64,000 nt of DNA, from NCBI GenBank assembly GCA_011503125.2, contig WWBZ02000040.1:2108001-2172000 (forward strand), read 5' to 3'. Numbering within the stretch: the stretch's first letter is position 1; each line of letters opens with the position of its first letter. The position numbers and the translations under genes are program-made. The notes under the pieces are model-generated. The model saw nothing but the letters and a program-made list of their open reading frames with translations. It did no database searches and had not been told where the DNA came from. The DNA comes from Botryosphaeria dothidea. Taxonomy: Eukaryota; Ascomycota; Dothideomycetes; Botryosphaeriales; Botryosphaeriaceae. This document shows positions 21,444 to 35,694 of the stretch, piece by piece.

Positions 21444-22333
21444 TCAACCCCGTCCACCCCGCGCCCTTCCGACTCCTCGCGGGATGCCACCGGCCCGGGG
21501 AATACCGCCTCCCCTGCCTCTGCCTCTGGCAATGCCAGAAGAAGCGCCGCCGCGCATGCCACCGCGCACCTCACCGCGCATGCCACCTCTTGCCGTCCTC
21601 GCGGGCGCCGGGGTCTGGAACCTGTTGGGAGCCCTGGACGAGGGCGGGTTGTCCACGAAAGACGTGTCGGTCGTCCTGATTCGTCCGACCGTGTTAGCAC
21701 CTCCCCATCTCCGAAAACATCGTGGAAAAGAGCCCATCATCTCGAACGGCGACCGCCCAACAAAGATTCCGTTTGGACAATTCTTCAAAGCACTCACATG
21801 AAAGTAGCTTCGGTATCCGCCTCATTCCCGCTTTCCAACCCCCCGCCGCCGCCACCACCACCACCACCGCGACTCCGCGAAGGACCCGCGGCGGCGCCCA
21901 TGCTCATGCGCGCCACGGCCTCGCGCGCCTGCTCCTGCAGGCGCTGGCGCTTGAAGCTCTCCGACAGCGGGGCCTCGGGGAAGTCGACGCAGAAGGCGTT
22001 CATGTTCAGGCCGTACAGGAAGGCGGCGAACGACTCGGAGAAGCGGGCCAGCGACTCGTGCATCAGCTGCAGGTGCATGAAGTTGGCCTCCAGGTCGGCC
22101 ATGCTGTCGCTCAGCTCGGCGAAGGCCGGCTCGAGATTCTCGAGCGGCGTGGCGTTGGAGCCGGCGCCGGCGACGGAGGTCGTATACTGGCGCTGCGGGG
22201 TGTGCGCTGCGCTGCCGCGGAACGAGGTGCGCGAGGTTGGGCGGATGGGCGTCGTCGGGCGCGACGGAGGGTTGTGGCGGGAGGCGGAGCGGCGGTGCGA
22301 GGATGGTTCGCCTGGCTGGGGGGTGGTCGACAT
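21444..22333 (-). CDS. DAM1: DASH complex subunit Dam1
   Basis: Two exons (22333-21798 and 21675-21444) encode 255 residues. The conserved core is clear: FAELSDSMADLEANFMHLQ, then LMHESLARFSESFAAFLYGLNMNAFCVDFPEAP. Dam1 is part of the ten-subunit DASH/Dam1 ring that couples kinetochores to microtubule plus ends and is a substrate of Aurora kinase; the Ser/Arg-rich N-terminal stretch (RRSASR, RPTSRTSF) offers such sites. After the core there is an uninterrupted run of ten glycines (about 21840-21867), and exon 2 ends in an Arg-Gly-rich tail (RGGMRGEV, RGRGRGGG). The start was taken at MSTTPQPG because upstream in-frame ATG codons precede low-complexity sequence unlike the family. Confidence 0.92.
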
Positions 22334-23076
22334 GGTGGCTGCTGTGTGTATTTGTGGAGGGCCCTGGTTCTTTTTTGCGTATTCGGATTGCGTTGGTGGT
22401 GTTGGTTGTTGGTTGCACGGGTGCCCCGCCAAAACAGTAAACAGCCTGTGCGGGCGGCGCGCGGCATGTGTGCCTGGATGCGAGCACCTTCTCGGATCCC
22501 GGATCGTCGGCCGCGCTTAAGTCCTGGCCCTTCGTCGTCTCGCGTGCTGTAATCAACACCTTGCAGATGCCCCGAGACAGGAGGGCGCACTTGCGACGAG
22601 CTTCCGCGCGGCTTTTTCGATGCGCTGTCGATATGCTTTTCCTGTGACCGAGCCGCGACATGCGCTTTCCCCGTAGATGTCATGGTTATTAGAGAAGGCG
22701 GCGGTGGCAACTACTTTTTCTCGATATCCGGCGCGGATGCATGCCGCTTCCCGCGGAGGCCAAGAAAATCACGGCCTTGCGATGATGACGTGAAAATGCG
22801 ACGGTCCGTTGGGACATGAATGGGCCCGCGTTTAATTGCGATGGCCAAGCCGGCCGCCCTCTGCCGCCTGGCTGCCCAGCTCGCCAGCCCGTTCAAGTCG
22901 CAGAGCAATCAGCCCGTCCGTAAGCACATCCGCACCTTCAATCCTCAAGCAGCGAGCAAGCCACGCGCCCCATCGCCACAGCCACTCCGCGGTGACCCGT
23001 CTCACACACCCTGCCGAGGCGCGTAATCCGAGACTGCATCACTACCTCCCCGCCTCTGTCTCCTTCTGACCTTTTC
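22334..23076. promoter_or_regulatory. Divergent promoter region, DAM1/CRAL-TRIO gene
   Basis: This 743-bp interval separates two divergent start codons. It is GC-rich near DAM1 and C/T-rich near the CRAL-TRIO gene. No specific binding site is claimed. Confidence 0.45.
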
Positions 23077-25054
<1,978 letters not shown>

Positions 25055-26213
25055 AAAAGTGTCGTTGTCGCGACAGGAGGCTTGTCTTTTTCTTCATGGG
25101 AAATGGATTGAGGATCATGGCGGCGCTAGGAAGGTCGCGAGGGGATAGGAGGCAGCTTGTCTTGAGATTTGATTTCTGCCTGCATTCTGTTTTTTTGTCG
25201 TTACTGCTAGATGCATTATACTATCTTGGGTATTTACGTGGGATTTGAGGGAGTGGAGGAGAGGAGCGAAGAGTAGAGTAATATCCTGGGAAAGGGAAAA
25301 CACTGCTGTTAATATGCGGCAGCAGGCAGGACTTTGGCGTGTTACGAGGAAAGAGATATCCCAGAGCGAGTTCTGACTTATGATATCCAAGTAGTGCAAG
25401 AAAATGTCAAGAATTCGGCTGATTTCATTTGTGAGGATTAGATGGTGATGTTGTTCCTGAGGGGCAGGCGTTGCGACTGAAGTCTGACTTATCAGTGCAG
25501 TTTGCTCTTTGTGATTTTTGGGGTTATGAGTGTGAAAAGCTATTGCTTGCTCCGTGGGGCTGGTTTTGAACATGAGTACAACACTGGAAAGGATCTCAGC
25601 TCTCATGAGTAGGTATGAAACGGGTGATGTTCGCATTCAAACACTGTCATGTTGTCCTAAATTCCTAATCAAATTAAAAGCAAGACCGCTCAGCTCTTAT
25701 TCGAGTTTACTCGTAGGCTGGTCCCTTATTTTTCATCCAGTTCTACTGCGCGATACTGAAAAAGAAGGATTGAGAAAGAAGCAAGACTTGTTATTCCGTT
25801 CAAACCCTCAGAGCGCGGAAAGTTGAAAAGGTTGTATGCTGAAAGGAAAGAAATTAGATAGAGGAAGGAAAGCTACCGTGACGCTAGCTACCTTACTTCG
25901 GAGATCAAAGTTTTTGAAGTGAGCTGCTCTGCTACGAAACGACTGCATCGCCCAGAAATCATGTCGCTTGCTTCATCGGCTCAGAATTGCATCGACCGTT
26001 ACGCACTATTGAATTTTTCTTTTCCGTTTGATCTGCTTCAAAAGCAAAGAAAATTATGAGGAGCGAAGGTTGAGAAAGAAAGTGAGGTTGTCTTGACGCT
26101 TGTCCTCCAAATCACCCATTTCGAAAATCTTCAAATACTGAAACCCTGCAGATAGCCAATGCCCTTAATATATGCTGATTTCAATCTTTTTCGTAATCAA
26201 AGAACCACCGTGT
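25055..26213. other. Convergent intergenic region, CRAL-TRIO gene/SDS23
   Basis: About 1.16 kb between two 3' ends. It is comparatively AT-rich and has only short frames on both strands, none recognised. Confidence 0.5.
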
Positions 26214-27997
26214 CTATCGTTTCCCCGCAATGTCCCTGCTGCTATCGAAGCTGCTCCTCACGCTCACGCTTGAGCTCCTTCGTCTTGCGCGCCTGGTCTC
26301 GTTCGGATCATGTGGACTCAACCCGCTTGCTCGAGCGAACAAGTTCAAAATGTCCGTGAGACTGACTACGCCGGTAAGATGCCCGGACAGGCTAGCGCCG
26401 GGCATGGCCGACGCGGAGATAGACGGTGTCGCAAGTGGAGATGGGAGAGACTGGTGCGGAGAAGTCCAAGGTGGAGACGCGGAGGGGTTTCCGGAAGAGG
26501 GGTTTGTGTCAAGGGGTGGGGGAATGCTGATAGTGGGGTTATGGTTGGAATTGTTGCTTGGCGGAGGCGAGAGGATCGTCGAGGAAGTTGGAGAGAACGC
26601 TGGCTGAGCGGGAGTGACAGCAGGCGTGGGAGGTCCAGATGAAGCTGGAGAAGGAGGCGTGGTAATCCACATTCTAGTCTACCCTCAGCAACCGAAAAAA
26701 TGGATCTTAGGATGCTGGTATTGCTCACCTGTGGGATTTCGTCGCGACCAATTTTGCGACAGTGTGCGCAAGAGTGGACTGAGGAGTGACATGGAACACT
26801 GGGAAAGAGTCTTTCCCGTCGTTCATGCCGCGCTCGGAAAGGATTACGGAGATGAAATGGATGCATGACGAGCGGAGAAGCGGAAGGGCGGTGGTTTTGG
26901 TAAGCAACTGAAACAACACATCAGTAACAGGACCCTAATTTCGTTGAAATTGACATACCCTGACGTCGACATGAGAGATATTCCCAACAACGTTGTTCTG
27001 GTTGTCCACCACCGGCAGGGAAGTTATTCCCTCGTTGTGCATGAGCTCGAGAGCATCGGTAACGGGCTTATCGCCACTGTTTTCAACATCAATAAAACAC
27101 ATTCTGCAATGACGGCGATGGAAAACTCACTTGATCGCAATAACCTGTTGCGAGCCCAGATTAAGATCTCGCAAGCTTGAAGGGTAGAGCTGATCGACTG
27201 AGGGGAAGCTGCGGCCGTTCTGCCAGAAGAACCCGGTCAACCGCAGCTGCGTCAGAATGCCAATAACATCGGATGAGTGTTCCTTCACAATGATGATTCT
27301 GTGAATGCCACTGCCAAAAATTTCCACGGCCTTGGTCAGGCTGGCGGTATGAGGAAGGGTAATTAGGGGCTCCTTCTTCCCGAGATCCTTGACATCCTTC
27401 AGCGGGATGGGCTTTCCCTCTCTTCCCTTCTGCGCAAGCTCATTGAAAGATTGTATCTCGGAGGCCTCGGGGCGCGCAAGACCAACCACGAGAAGGAGGT
27501 AGACATTCAGGTCGCTGTAGTCGAAGGTGCCGATAGCAGCGTGAGATTCCTTGTTCTCGCGGAGAAGGACGACATTGGGAGAGCCCGAGGAGATCAGAAC
27601 CTAAATCCCCTGTCAGTAAATGTACATTCATGTGAAAGCTGAGTGACGTGAAGGCGCAGGAAAAACGCGGGGCCCCGCACAACACACTCACATTTGTAGC
27701 CTCTTCGACGCTAGTGTCTATCTCGACGAAGCGGACGAGCCCCGGGTCAATGACCTCGCCGACCTTCACAGAGCGCCAGTCGCGGCCTTGGAAGGCAGCG
27801 TTTTGAGGAGTCTTGGCAACGGGCGGGTTGTTGAGCAGGTCCTGCAGGGCCTGTTGCGACAGCGAGGGCTGTCGCGAGGCGCGCGGGGAAGCGGGCATGC
27901 CGCGCAGATTGTCGGCGAAGCTCTGGCGGTGGGAGACGCTGGGACTGGAGTTGTTGGAGGGAATCAGCTGGGGCGAGCGCGGTCCTGGGTTCGCCAT
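26214..27997 (-). CDS. SDS23: CBS-domain protein Sds23/Moc1
   Basis: Five exons (27997-27692, 27600-27131, 27076-26959, 26907-26729, 26673-26214) encode 510 residues. CBS motifs follow one another: [22 protein letters not shown], the region with [19 protein letters not shown], then [20 protein letters not shown] and [19 protein letters not shown]. Sds23/Moc1 proteins act with phosphatase regulation in glucose and stress signalling and in cell-cycle exit. The N-terminal 60 residues and a long insert in the last exon are Ser/Pro/Asn-rich and look disordered, with many potential phosphosites. A longer start at 28015 (six residues more) is possible; the chosen ATG gives the usual MANPGPRSP start. 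Confidence 0.92.
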
Positions 27998-29630
27998 GCT
28001 TTGAAGTTTGCGCAAGCCCGACGACAGACTTCTCGGGTGACCAAAGGCGTGGTGAGGGGAGAGGGCGGTCTGCCAATAGGTGGGCGGGGCACGACGTCAG
28101 TGTGAGAACGTCCCTTGTTTCCGCTCAAGGGCTCCTGGCTGCCGACTCCTTCGTTTTGGCGCGGTTCGTTGGACGGCGTCGCTGAAGACAACAATGGGCG
28201 GCGAAGGGTCGCGATGGTTCGGCGTGGGCGGCTCTTGTGGCTGGGGCCGCTGGACTGATGGAGTTTCCTTGCGGCTGCCCGCATCGCGCGGCGCCGGAGG
28301 GGATCCTGCCCGCTCCACTGCCATCCCGCTCTTATCGCTGCTTATCGCCCGGCAAAAATCACATGGTTGCGCGACGCGTGAACGAACATCTGTCTCGTCG
28401 TCTCGCGAGCAGCCATTGGTTCTCCCATCCCATCCATCTGTTCCCTGATCTCTGCTCCCCGCCATCTCATCCTCTCCGCCTTTGCTTCACCCGCGCCATG
28501 CGCCGCACCGCTCCGCCTCCTCTCCCTGACGACCCCATACCTTTGGCTTACCTCTTTCGGGTCTTCTCCGCGGCGCCGCCATCAGCAGCTCCACCTTCGC
28601 TTAGCCTATCATAGTGTGTCGCCAAGCGGTCTTCGTACTATTTTTGATTTTGCATTCTGTGCCCGACCTCTCAGTGCGACAATGCTATCTGTGGCGTGGC
28701 CACAAACTAACGCTTACGCAACGTCCTGTGGATGGGCAACAGTCCATATCCGGGGCCTGTTTTCCCGTGTCTTCAACTGCTTTGGATTCGTCATGCGAAC
28801 CCTTCCTGAAGCCTGCAAATCTTGTTTTTTTTTTCATATCCGTTCCACTGTTATGTCACTGGAGCTTGCTCCGGCCCTTCTCTGGTCATCACACGTAGAT
28901 TGTCTGATGCGGCATATAAATCTATTCTGCACGACACGGAAGTGTCGTACATTCAATCGCTGTACTGACGTGCATTAGCAAATTTTGACTTCGTACTAGC
29001 TGCTATGCACACAGACATGACTGGGGGTACCTCCATCTGGCGTGAAGAGTTCAGATGTTTGATGCCCAAGCTTGAGCTTTACAAAATAGAGAATCGGACC
29101 CATTCGTCGACATGGCTATACAATGGCACTGCAAATATCCGCAGGAGAGGTTGCGCTCATCGGACTAGGTAGCAGCAGCTGTCAAACCGCAGTGCATGCC
29201 TTCGAAGCAGAGCCGCTCAGATCGAATGATCCGGCGGCAAGCAAGTTGTGCCGAAGCCAGCGTCTGAACGGGTCCGTGAGATCCTAGGATATCTGGGTGC
29301 TGTTGGCTGGAAAACATAAGACGCGTGTAAGCCCAATGTGCAAATAGCTTGCGGGGGAAAATCCTTGCTCAGGAAGTTGTCGGACACCGTTGACTGCTGA
29401 ATTTGCACATCTGTGTTTGGAACTTTGATACAAAATATGTAGAGGCAATTGAGCTGTCTACTGCACGTGAGACTCCGTCTCTTGTTGATGCTCATTGAGG
29501 ATGATATGTACAATGAAGCAGGAAGAACATGTCTCCAAGAAACTGTCGAATCGCACGATACCAAAAGCAGGATGGCGTACGAATCGAAGAAATTCTCTTG
29601 GGATCGCTGAGAGTCTCATATGCGATATTT
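27998..29630. other. Intergenic region upstream of SDS23 and downstream of the LPMO
   Basis: About 1.6 kb. The part next to SDS23 is GC-rich, then there is a pyrimidine-rich stretch around 28430-28600. Short frames are present but none is recognised. Confidence 0.5.
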
Positions 29631-30908
29631 CTAGCATGTCAGAACGGGCGGCCCAGGAATGCTGTAAGTCTTTCCGCCGTTGTCGGGCTGCCCGCTGCTT
29701 CCATAGATGGAGATGAGGATGCCACTGAAAATAGGTCTGATTAGCCGAAGAAATATCGCTTAAGGGTAGATCGAAAGAACAACAATAGAACTGACAGGGG
29801 ATACACGTGGGAAACAGAGTGTGGAGGGAGACGAGGAGAATAGGGGGTGATCAGGGGCAAAAGGGGAAGGAGAGTGCAGGGATGCCTTTAAAGCAACGTC
29901 GAAGCGCACTAAGAAATATTGAACGAATGATTTTTCTCGTGCACATAATTAAAGCCAAGAGAAAAATTCCCAACGATGTTGAGAAGCACGTACGGATCAT
30001 TAGCACTGTAGGCCCCGGGGAAGCTGACGGTTTGTCCAGTCTTAGAACCACCGCCGGTGACATTGATTTGCGCGCAGGACATCTGTGCAAATGATGTCAG
30101 CATCCATCTTCGGCTCAACAGGAACCGTCGTTAAAAGTCCCGAGGATGCGGAGACGGACGGAAAACTTGTTGGGGCGGGAACTTACGTAGAATTGAGCCT
30201 GGCCCTGGGAGCCAGCACCGTGCAGAGCTGTGGGGCATTTGAAAAAGAGGGATCGTCGTCAGTCAAGCAGATCCGGAATATTCTGTGGAACGACGGGACG
30301 GGATGCATCCGCATCCGCATCGCCGGCAGGGATCACTTACCAATCACCTCGACGCGCATAAGGTATTGGCCTGAAGCGACGCATGGTGGCATGGTGAATG
30401 TGGCCCATCCGTTGTTCTGGAGCAGAGTATCAACGCCCCACTTCCCGTTGTTCAGACCCTCCTCGTAGATCTTGAACCACTTCAAGCCGCTTGTGTTGGC
30501 TGTTGCAGCATTGTCTACCCTGGCGCTGGAGAGACAGGAGATCAGTTAAAATTCGTGATACTTTCTGGGAGCAGCGTACAGATAGACAATGACAGGACCC
30601 TTGTGGCTCGCAGCAATTGGGTTATCTGGGTCACCCGAGAACTGAGGACCGCCGATGACGTGCTGATACTGCGCGCCAACTTTCGCGCCAGCAGGAACGT
30701 TGATGACGGTGGATGAGATCGGGGACTGGAAGCCGGAATTGCAGGCAAAGTTCTGGTCCTGTACGTTTTGGAGGGGATTGTTCGAAGTGGGCGTACGTAC
30801 GCCCACTGTCAGACCCTGGTCCTGCCCATTGACAGAGACGCGCTGGAAGATGGCGTGTGCGTTGGTGGTAGCAGCCAGAACTGCGGGGAGAAAATTAGTG
30901 AACTTCAT
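29631..30908 (-). CDS. AA9 lytic polysaccharide monooxygenase (former GH61)
   Basis: Five exons (30908-30580, 30525-30341, 30227-30187, 30082-29994, 29724-29631) give 245 residues. A 17-residue signal peptide ends ...TTNA, exposing His18 as the mature N-terminal His of the copper histidine brace ([11 protein letters not shown]). The second copper His is in AQYQHVIGG, and the axial Tyr is in QAQFYMSCAQI. Other AA9 marks are [33 protein letters not shown] and the C-terminal [16 protein letters not shown]. The secreted enzyme oxidatively cuts cellulose or related glucans with a reductant and peroxide or oxygen. There is no cellulose-binding module. Exon 3 is only 41 nt and the last intron is 269 bp. 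Confidence 0.93.
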
Positions 30909-32412
30909 ATTTGAATGATGGTGACTATCACTTATGCACGTCTCAACACACCTTCTACACTGCACGGATTCACTGCTTTATAGGAAAGCATACGTCAAGG
31001 CCGGATATACGGGAAAACATCTTCCTCTTCAGCCTAAGCCATTGTGGCCACCATTGTATAGAATGCATACGGGCGTGTTTTGAGGCGGCCCAAGTTAGAA
31101 ACGAAAGCTTGGCCATTCCAGCTTTTTCAGACTGTTTGACGTCCAAAGAGGGACGCCAAGTCCGAAAAGGAAGCATTGTGGAGGCCAATGAAGGATGAGG
31201 TCCAATCTACTTGGAGAGACAGGCGGTTCGGTTTCTTCTGCCGACATGCACAAGGGCGGTCCGGCCTGGGCCTAGCCGTTGTCTTAATATTAAGCTTAAG
31301 AGCTGGTGGACAGCGGTTTCCTGTGGTTGACGAATGAGACGGAAGCTTTGCATGCAGCCGGTTTCAGCACGCATGGATGAATGCCGCCGGGCCGCCACCC
31401 ACAACCGACCGACGGCCCGCCAGCCGGAGAGAAATAGGTGGACCGTAGTTGGACTTGGGAGGAGGAGTGCTAGCGGAAACACGTGTGCCGCGCTGCAGAT
31501 ATAAAGAGCGGGAAGGCCTCCGGATGTCGCGCGGCAGGGGACGGCAACATTTTTCCTATCTTTCCTTTCTCACCAGGGGGGAGAGCATGCTGTCGCTCGA
31601 AAAAAAATTTGAGCATCCGCCACGTCCATCGCTGTCGTCATCGACGCACGTCGCTCGGGGGTCAAACCGGCTGCGAGGCGCGGGATGGGCAGCACCCGCG
31701 CGTCGCACAGTCGTAACTTGGCCGGTTTGGGCAGCGCGGGCTCGAAAGGGAATGGGAGGTGGTGGTACCAGAGCAGGCAGTCAGGCGTCGCGCGCGGAGA
31801 TGAGTAGCCGAAGCAGCCAATGCGCTTGGGCGTTGGCGCAATTTGGAGGCGCTGACGGCCTCTGCGCGCTGGCTTGGGGCAGATAGGCTCGGGGTCAGAT
31901 GAGGGTCTCTTCGACGGGCTGGGACTGGCAGCAGCGGATCGTGCAGCTTCTTGGACGATCAGCCGCCGCATTGGGCGAGTCGGGCGAGTCAAAGAGCGCG
32001 GGCAGCTGTGGAGAGACTGTTGGTACGTCATGGCGTCGGGTGCACGGGCGGCGTCGTCCACAGCGCCCGCTGCTGCTGGGCCACGGTAGCGCAAGCAGAT
32101 CGCCATATCAAATTACTGTCATGCCTCCTCCCTGCTGCGCCTCGCCATCTCTCCTATCGTGCTGCCAAAGCTACTCTTAAACCGCGACGCTGCCTGCCAA
32201 GTCGTGAACGCCTCTGTCGCGCAACTTGCCACCGCCCAGACTGCGCCCCAACCTGTTCAGCTGAACGCACCACTGACAAGCTCCAAACTCCGGTCGCCCC
32301 GAAGACGTCATCGGGCCAGTCCCTGCCATTGCTATAACCTGCGTGCAGAGACGCTCTTTCAGCCGCCTCGCATCCTACGCTCCAAGTCAGCGCAGCAGCA
32401 GCAGCACCCCCA
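30909..32412. promoter_or_regulatory. Divergent promoter region, LPMO/SLM1
   Basis: About 1.5 kb separates the divergent starts. The SLM1 side (31.5-32.4 kb) is GC-rich and probably includes a long 5' leader with CAG repeats just before its ATG. No specific factor site is claimed for the LPMO side. Confidence 0.45.
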
Positions 32413-35091
32413 ATGGCCTACAACGCGGTGCCGCCGCCCCAGGCAGACCACCTGGCTCGCGGTTACGGCAATTCGGCAACGTCCGACTTCGCGACAACGC
32501 CAGCGCACCCCGCAGACGCGTCTCCACTGGGAAACTCGCTGGGTCACCATGTGGGTCGCTTCAACGAGGATTTCGACGCCAGCGTCCGCGGATCTTCCAT
32601 CCTCGATGGCGACACCATCCAGCGCTCTTCCTCACGAGCCTCGCAGCGTTCTCTCGGCGGCGGAGTTTCGCGCAGCGGCACCCTCAAGAAAAAGAGTTCC
32701 GTGAGCCGGAAGGGTAGCCTCAGGCGCAGTGGTAGTCGCCGGAGCATACGTGCCGGCAGCATCAAGGGCGTTCCCATGCAGGATGACACCACCGACCCGG
32801 AAAGTTTCAACAATGTCTTCAACACGCCTGTCCCGACCACCGGCACCCCGACAGACATTTTGGTCAACCGTTTTCAAGGTATGTTCTTACTACATATGTA
32901 CCCGTGGCTTTGGCTTACACATAGCTAGCATGGCGCAAGCTTCTGAAGGATCTCATCACCTATTTCCGCGAGGTGCAAACCTCGTACGAGGCACGCTCCA
33001 AGGCCTTGCTGAAGGTTTCAAACGTCATTAACAACACAAACGCTCCTTCTGTTTTTCTCACCGATGGCGGCGTCAACGAAGCGAACCGGATTCTCCGTGA
33101 CTACCACAAGCAATCCGTCGTCGAAGCGAACAAGGCGCGGGATGTTGAGAACGATGTGATTGCACAGTTGAGCGGTTTGAGGGCTGATCTTGGGAGCAAG
33201 ATCAAGGAAATCAAGTCGCTCTCTGGTGATTTCAAGAATTCCGTCGAGAAGGAGAAGGAAAATACTCGTAAAGCTGTGGCCCATCTGGAAGACGCCCTTG
33301 CGGCTGTCGACGTCGATCCTTCGGCTGTCGTTGGTAAGGGCGATCCATTTGTGGTAAGATTGGCGGTGGATCGCCAAATTGAAAGGCAGATCGACGAGGA
33401 AAATTATCTCCACAGGGTGAGCGCAACGCCAGGGATATTGTGTCCCCGTTTTCTGACGCTGTGTGGCAGGCATACCTCAATCTCGAAGGCTCCGGTCGGG
33501 AACTTGAGTCTATTGTGGTGGGCGAGATCCAGAAGGCCTACAATGCATTGGCCGGTATCCTGAAGCGCGATGCGGACGAGGCCTACAATACCATCGAGAG
33601 ACTCCGTGCAGGACCCATTTCCATGCCCAAGGATCAGGAGTGGACCCAGTTCGTCGAGCATGACCCGCATTTTGTCAATCCGCGGACACCCCTGCGACGC
33701 ATCGAAGATATTGAATACCCTGGCAAGCATCACCCGGCCGCAGCCGAGATTAGAGCTGGCATGTTGGAGCGCAAAAGCAAGTATCTCAAAAGCTACACCC
33801 CTGGATGGTACGTGCTCCTTAAAACCCCCCTAGTCGTGCCCCCACTCACTCATACAGGTATGTCTTATCGCCGACCCACCTGCACGAGTTCAAATCCGCG
33901 GACCGTATCTACACCCAGCCTCCGGTCATGAGCCTGTATCTCCCGGATCAAAAGCTCGGTACCCATTCGCAACCCGGATCTTCGTCACACAAGTTTATCC
34001 TCAAAGGTCGTCAAGCTGGATCGATGCACCGCGGCCACACCTGGGTCTTCCGCGCCGAATCGTACGACACGATGATGGCATGGTACGAGGATATCAAGAA
34101 CTTGACGGAAAAGAGCGGCGAGGAGCGCAATGCGTTCGTGAGGAATCACTCCCGGAGTATCAGCGCGGGAAGCACGCAGTCAGTTAGCAGTGATGGCCTT
34201 GACGACAATGAAGCGGACGATGTTCCCTACTCAGCACAGAATTCGGACGTGGCCATCAAGCAGCAGCCGGCTCCGCCGCGACCGCAACCAGGTGGGCGAT
34301 TTCCTTCGGATCTCACGGTCAACCGTCACTTACAAGCTCCACTTTCGCCATCTAGTGGAAGCTCTGAAGCCGATCATGATTTGACGACCGCCGCCGGAGG
34401 ACTGCAACACGAGCAGCCCGAGACTTCCACCTACTACGGTTCACACCAGCAGAACCAACCTCAGCAGCAATATTATGCTCCTGTGATCGAGCGCGGCCAA
34501 GCAAGTCATCAACAGCAATACCCGCCGGCGCAGATTCGCGGCCCTTATGAGGCGCAGCACATCTACCAGCCTCAGCCCCAGCAGGTATACCCCGCCCAAG
34601 CCTCCTACCCACCGAACGAGCCTGACCTTGTAAGGCACAACAGTACAACTACATATAACAACTGGTTGGCGCCCGCTGCTGGCGGCGCAACAGCCGGTGT
34701 GCTGGGAGCGGAGGCATACGGGAAGCAGCACGAGAAGTCTGCCGCTCAGGAAGATGGAGTGCCGAAGGATTCCCCTGAAGAACCCTGGAGCCCTACAGAT
34801 GCCGCGCCAGGCACAACAGCCGCGGCCGCGGTATCTTTTCCTAGCACGAGAACGTCATCTCTAGCCGATACTCTTGATTCGGAAGGCCCCGCAATGGCAT
34901 CGGCTACCGCGGCTCAGGACGGTCACGCAGCAACGATCTTCGCGAATGCTGCGGCGGCCAATGGAACTGCGAACGGTAATGCCAAGACTACTGCGGAGAG
35001 GCCCGCGGTTATCACCCGCAATGACACCGACATTAGCGTTAGTCAATTGCACGTACCTGGCAAGTACCCGCGGAACTCGATCTCGCAGTAG
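32413..35091 (+). CDS. SLM1: Slm1/Slm2-type BAR-PH protein, TORC2 effector
   Basis: Four exons (32413-32878, 32929-33416, 33470-33807, 33858-35091) give 841 residues. A Ser/Arg-rich N-terminus (GTLKKKSSVSRKGSLRRSGS) precedes a BAR-like coiled-coil region (about residues 155-330, starting AWRKLLKDLITYFREVQ) and a PH domain (about 390-500, YTPGWYVLSPTHLHEF to WVFRAESYDTMMAWYEDI). Slm proteins bind phosphatidylinositol 4,5-bisphosphate at the plasma membrane, are phosphorylated by TORC2 and help control actin and sphingolipid synthesis. The C-terminal third is Gln/Ser/Ala-rich and probably disordered. It ends convergent with the HAUS1-like gene. Confidence 0.9.
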
Positions 35092-35694
35092 ATCACTGTT
35101 TTTCATATCAAATCCAACGTTTTTTCTGCGTTTGACACATTCAAAGGCAGAGATAACGCTTGGACGGGGAAGTAGATGAGAAGATTTCCTTTGTTACAGC
35201 GTACGATCCGTTATGAATCCCCTGAAGCCCGACTGCTTATATCGTTTTGGTTTTTTTTCTTGTCTCTCTTTTGCGCTCTGCTTTTGAAGAAGTCGAGGGT
35301 GGCGTGGAGAAGAAGGCAGATGTGGCTATGAAAGGACGGATGTGCGGATGGGGTTTGCGGGATAGACATGGTAGGCTGAGAGGCGGTACAAAAGGAGGGG
35401 AAAATTATATGAACAGGATAGGAATAGGGAAGGGAGAAGGTAGGGCAGTGGTGACGTTGATTGTAGCATAGAGCCCGAGTTCTTATACAACCCCACAGAA
35501 TCGCACGATATGTTTTGGTTCTCAGATTTTTACGACAAGGTGTCGCAATACATTGAAAAAACAGGTCTCAGCCAACAGTTGACTATTTCCAGTACTCCGT
35601 CTTATCACTATAGATGACCATTCATCCTGTCAAGCCCGCTACGTATGAAACATCCAGCTGTTCTAATAAATCCGTCTCAAACATAGCTTCTATG
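35092..35694. other. Convergent intergenic region, SLM1/HAUS1-like
   Basis: About 600 bp between two 3' ends with an AT-rich core (35.4-35.6 kb). Nothing else is recognised. Confidence 0.5.

Noticed and set aside
21822..22661. 279-codon frame antiparallel/overlapping DAM1
   Set aside because: Low-complexity alternative phase of the DAM1 exon; no domain.
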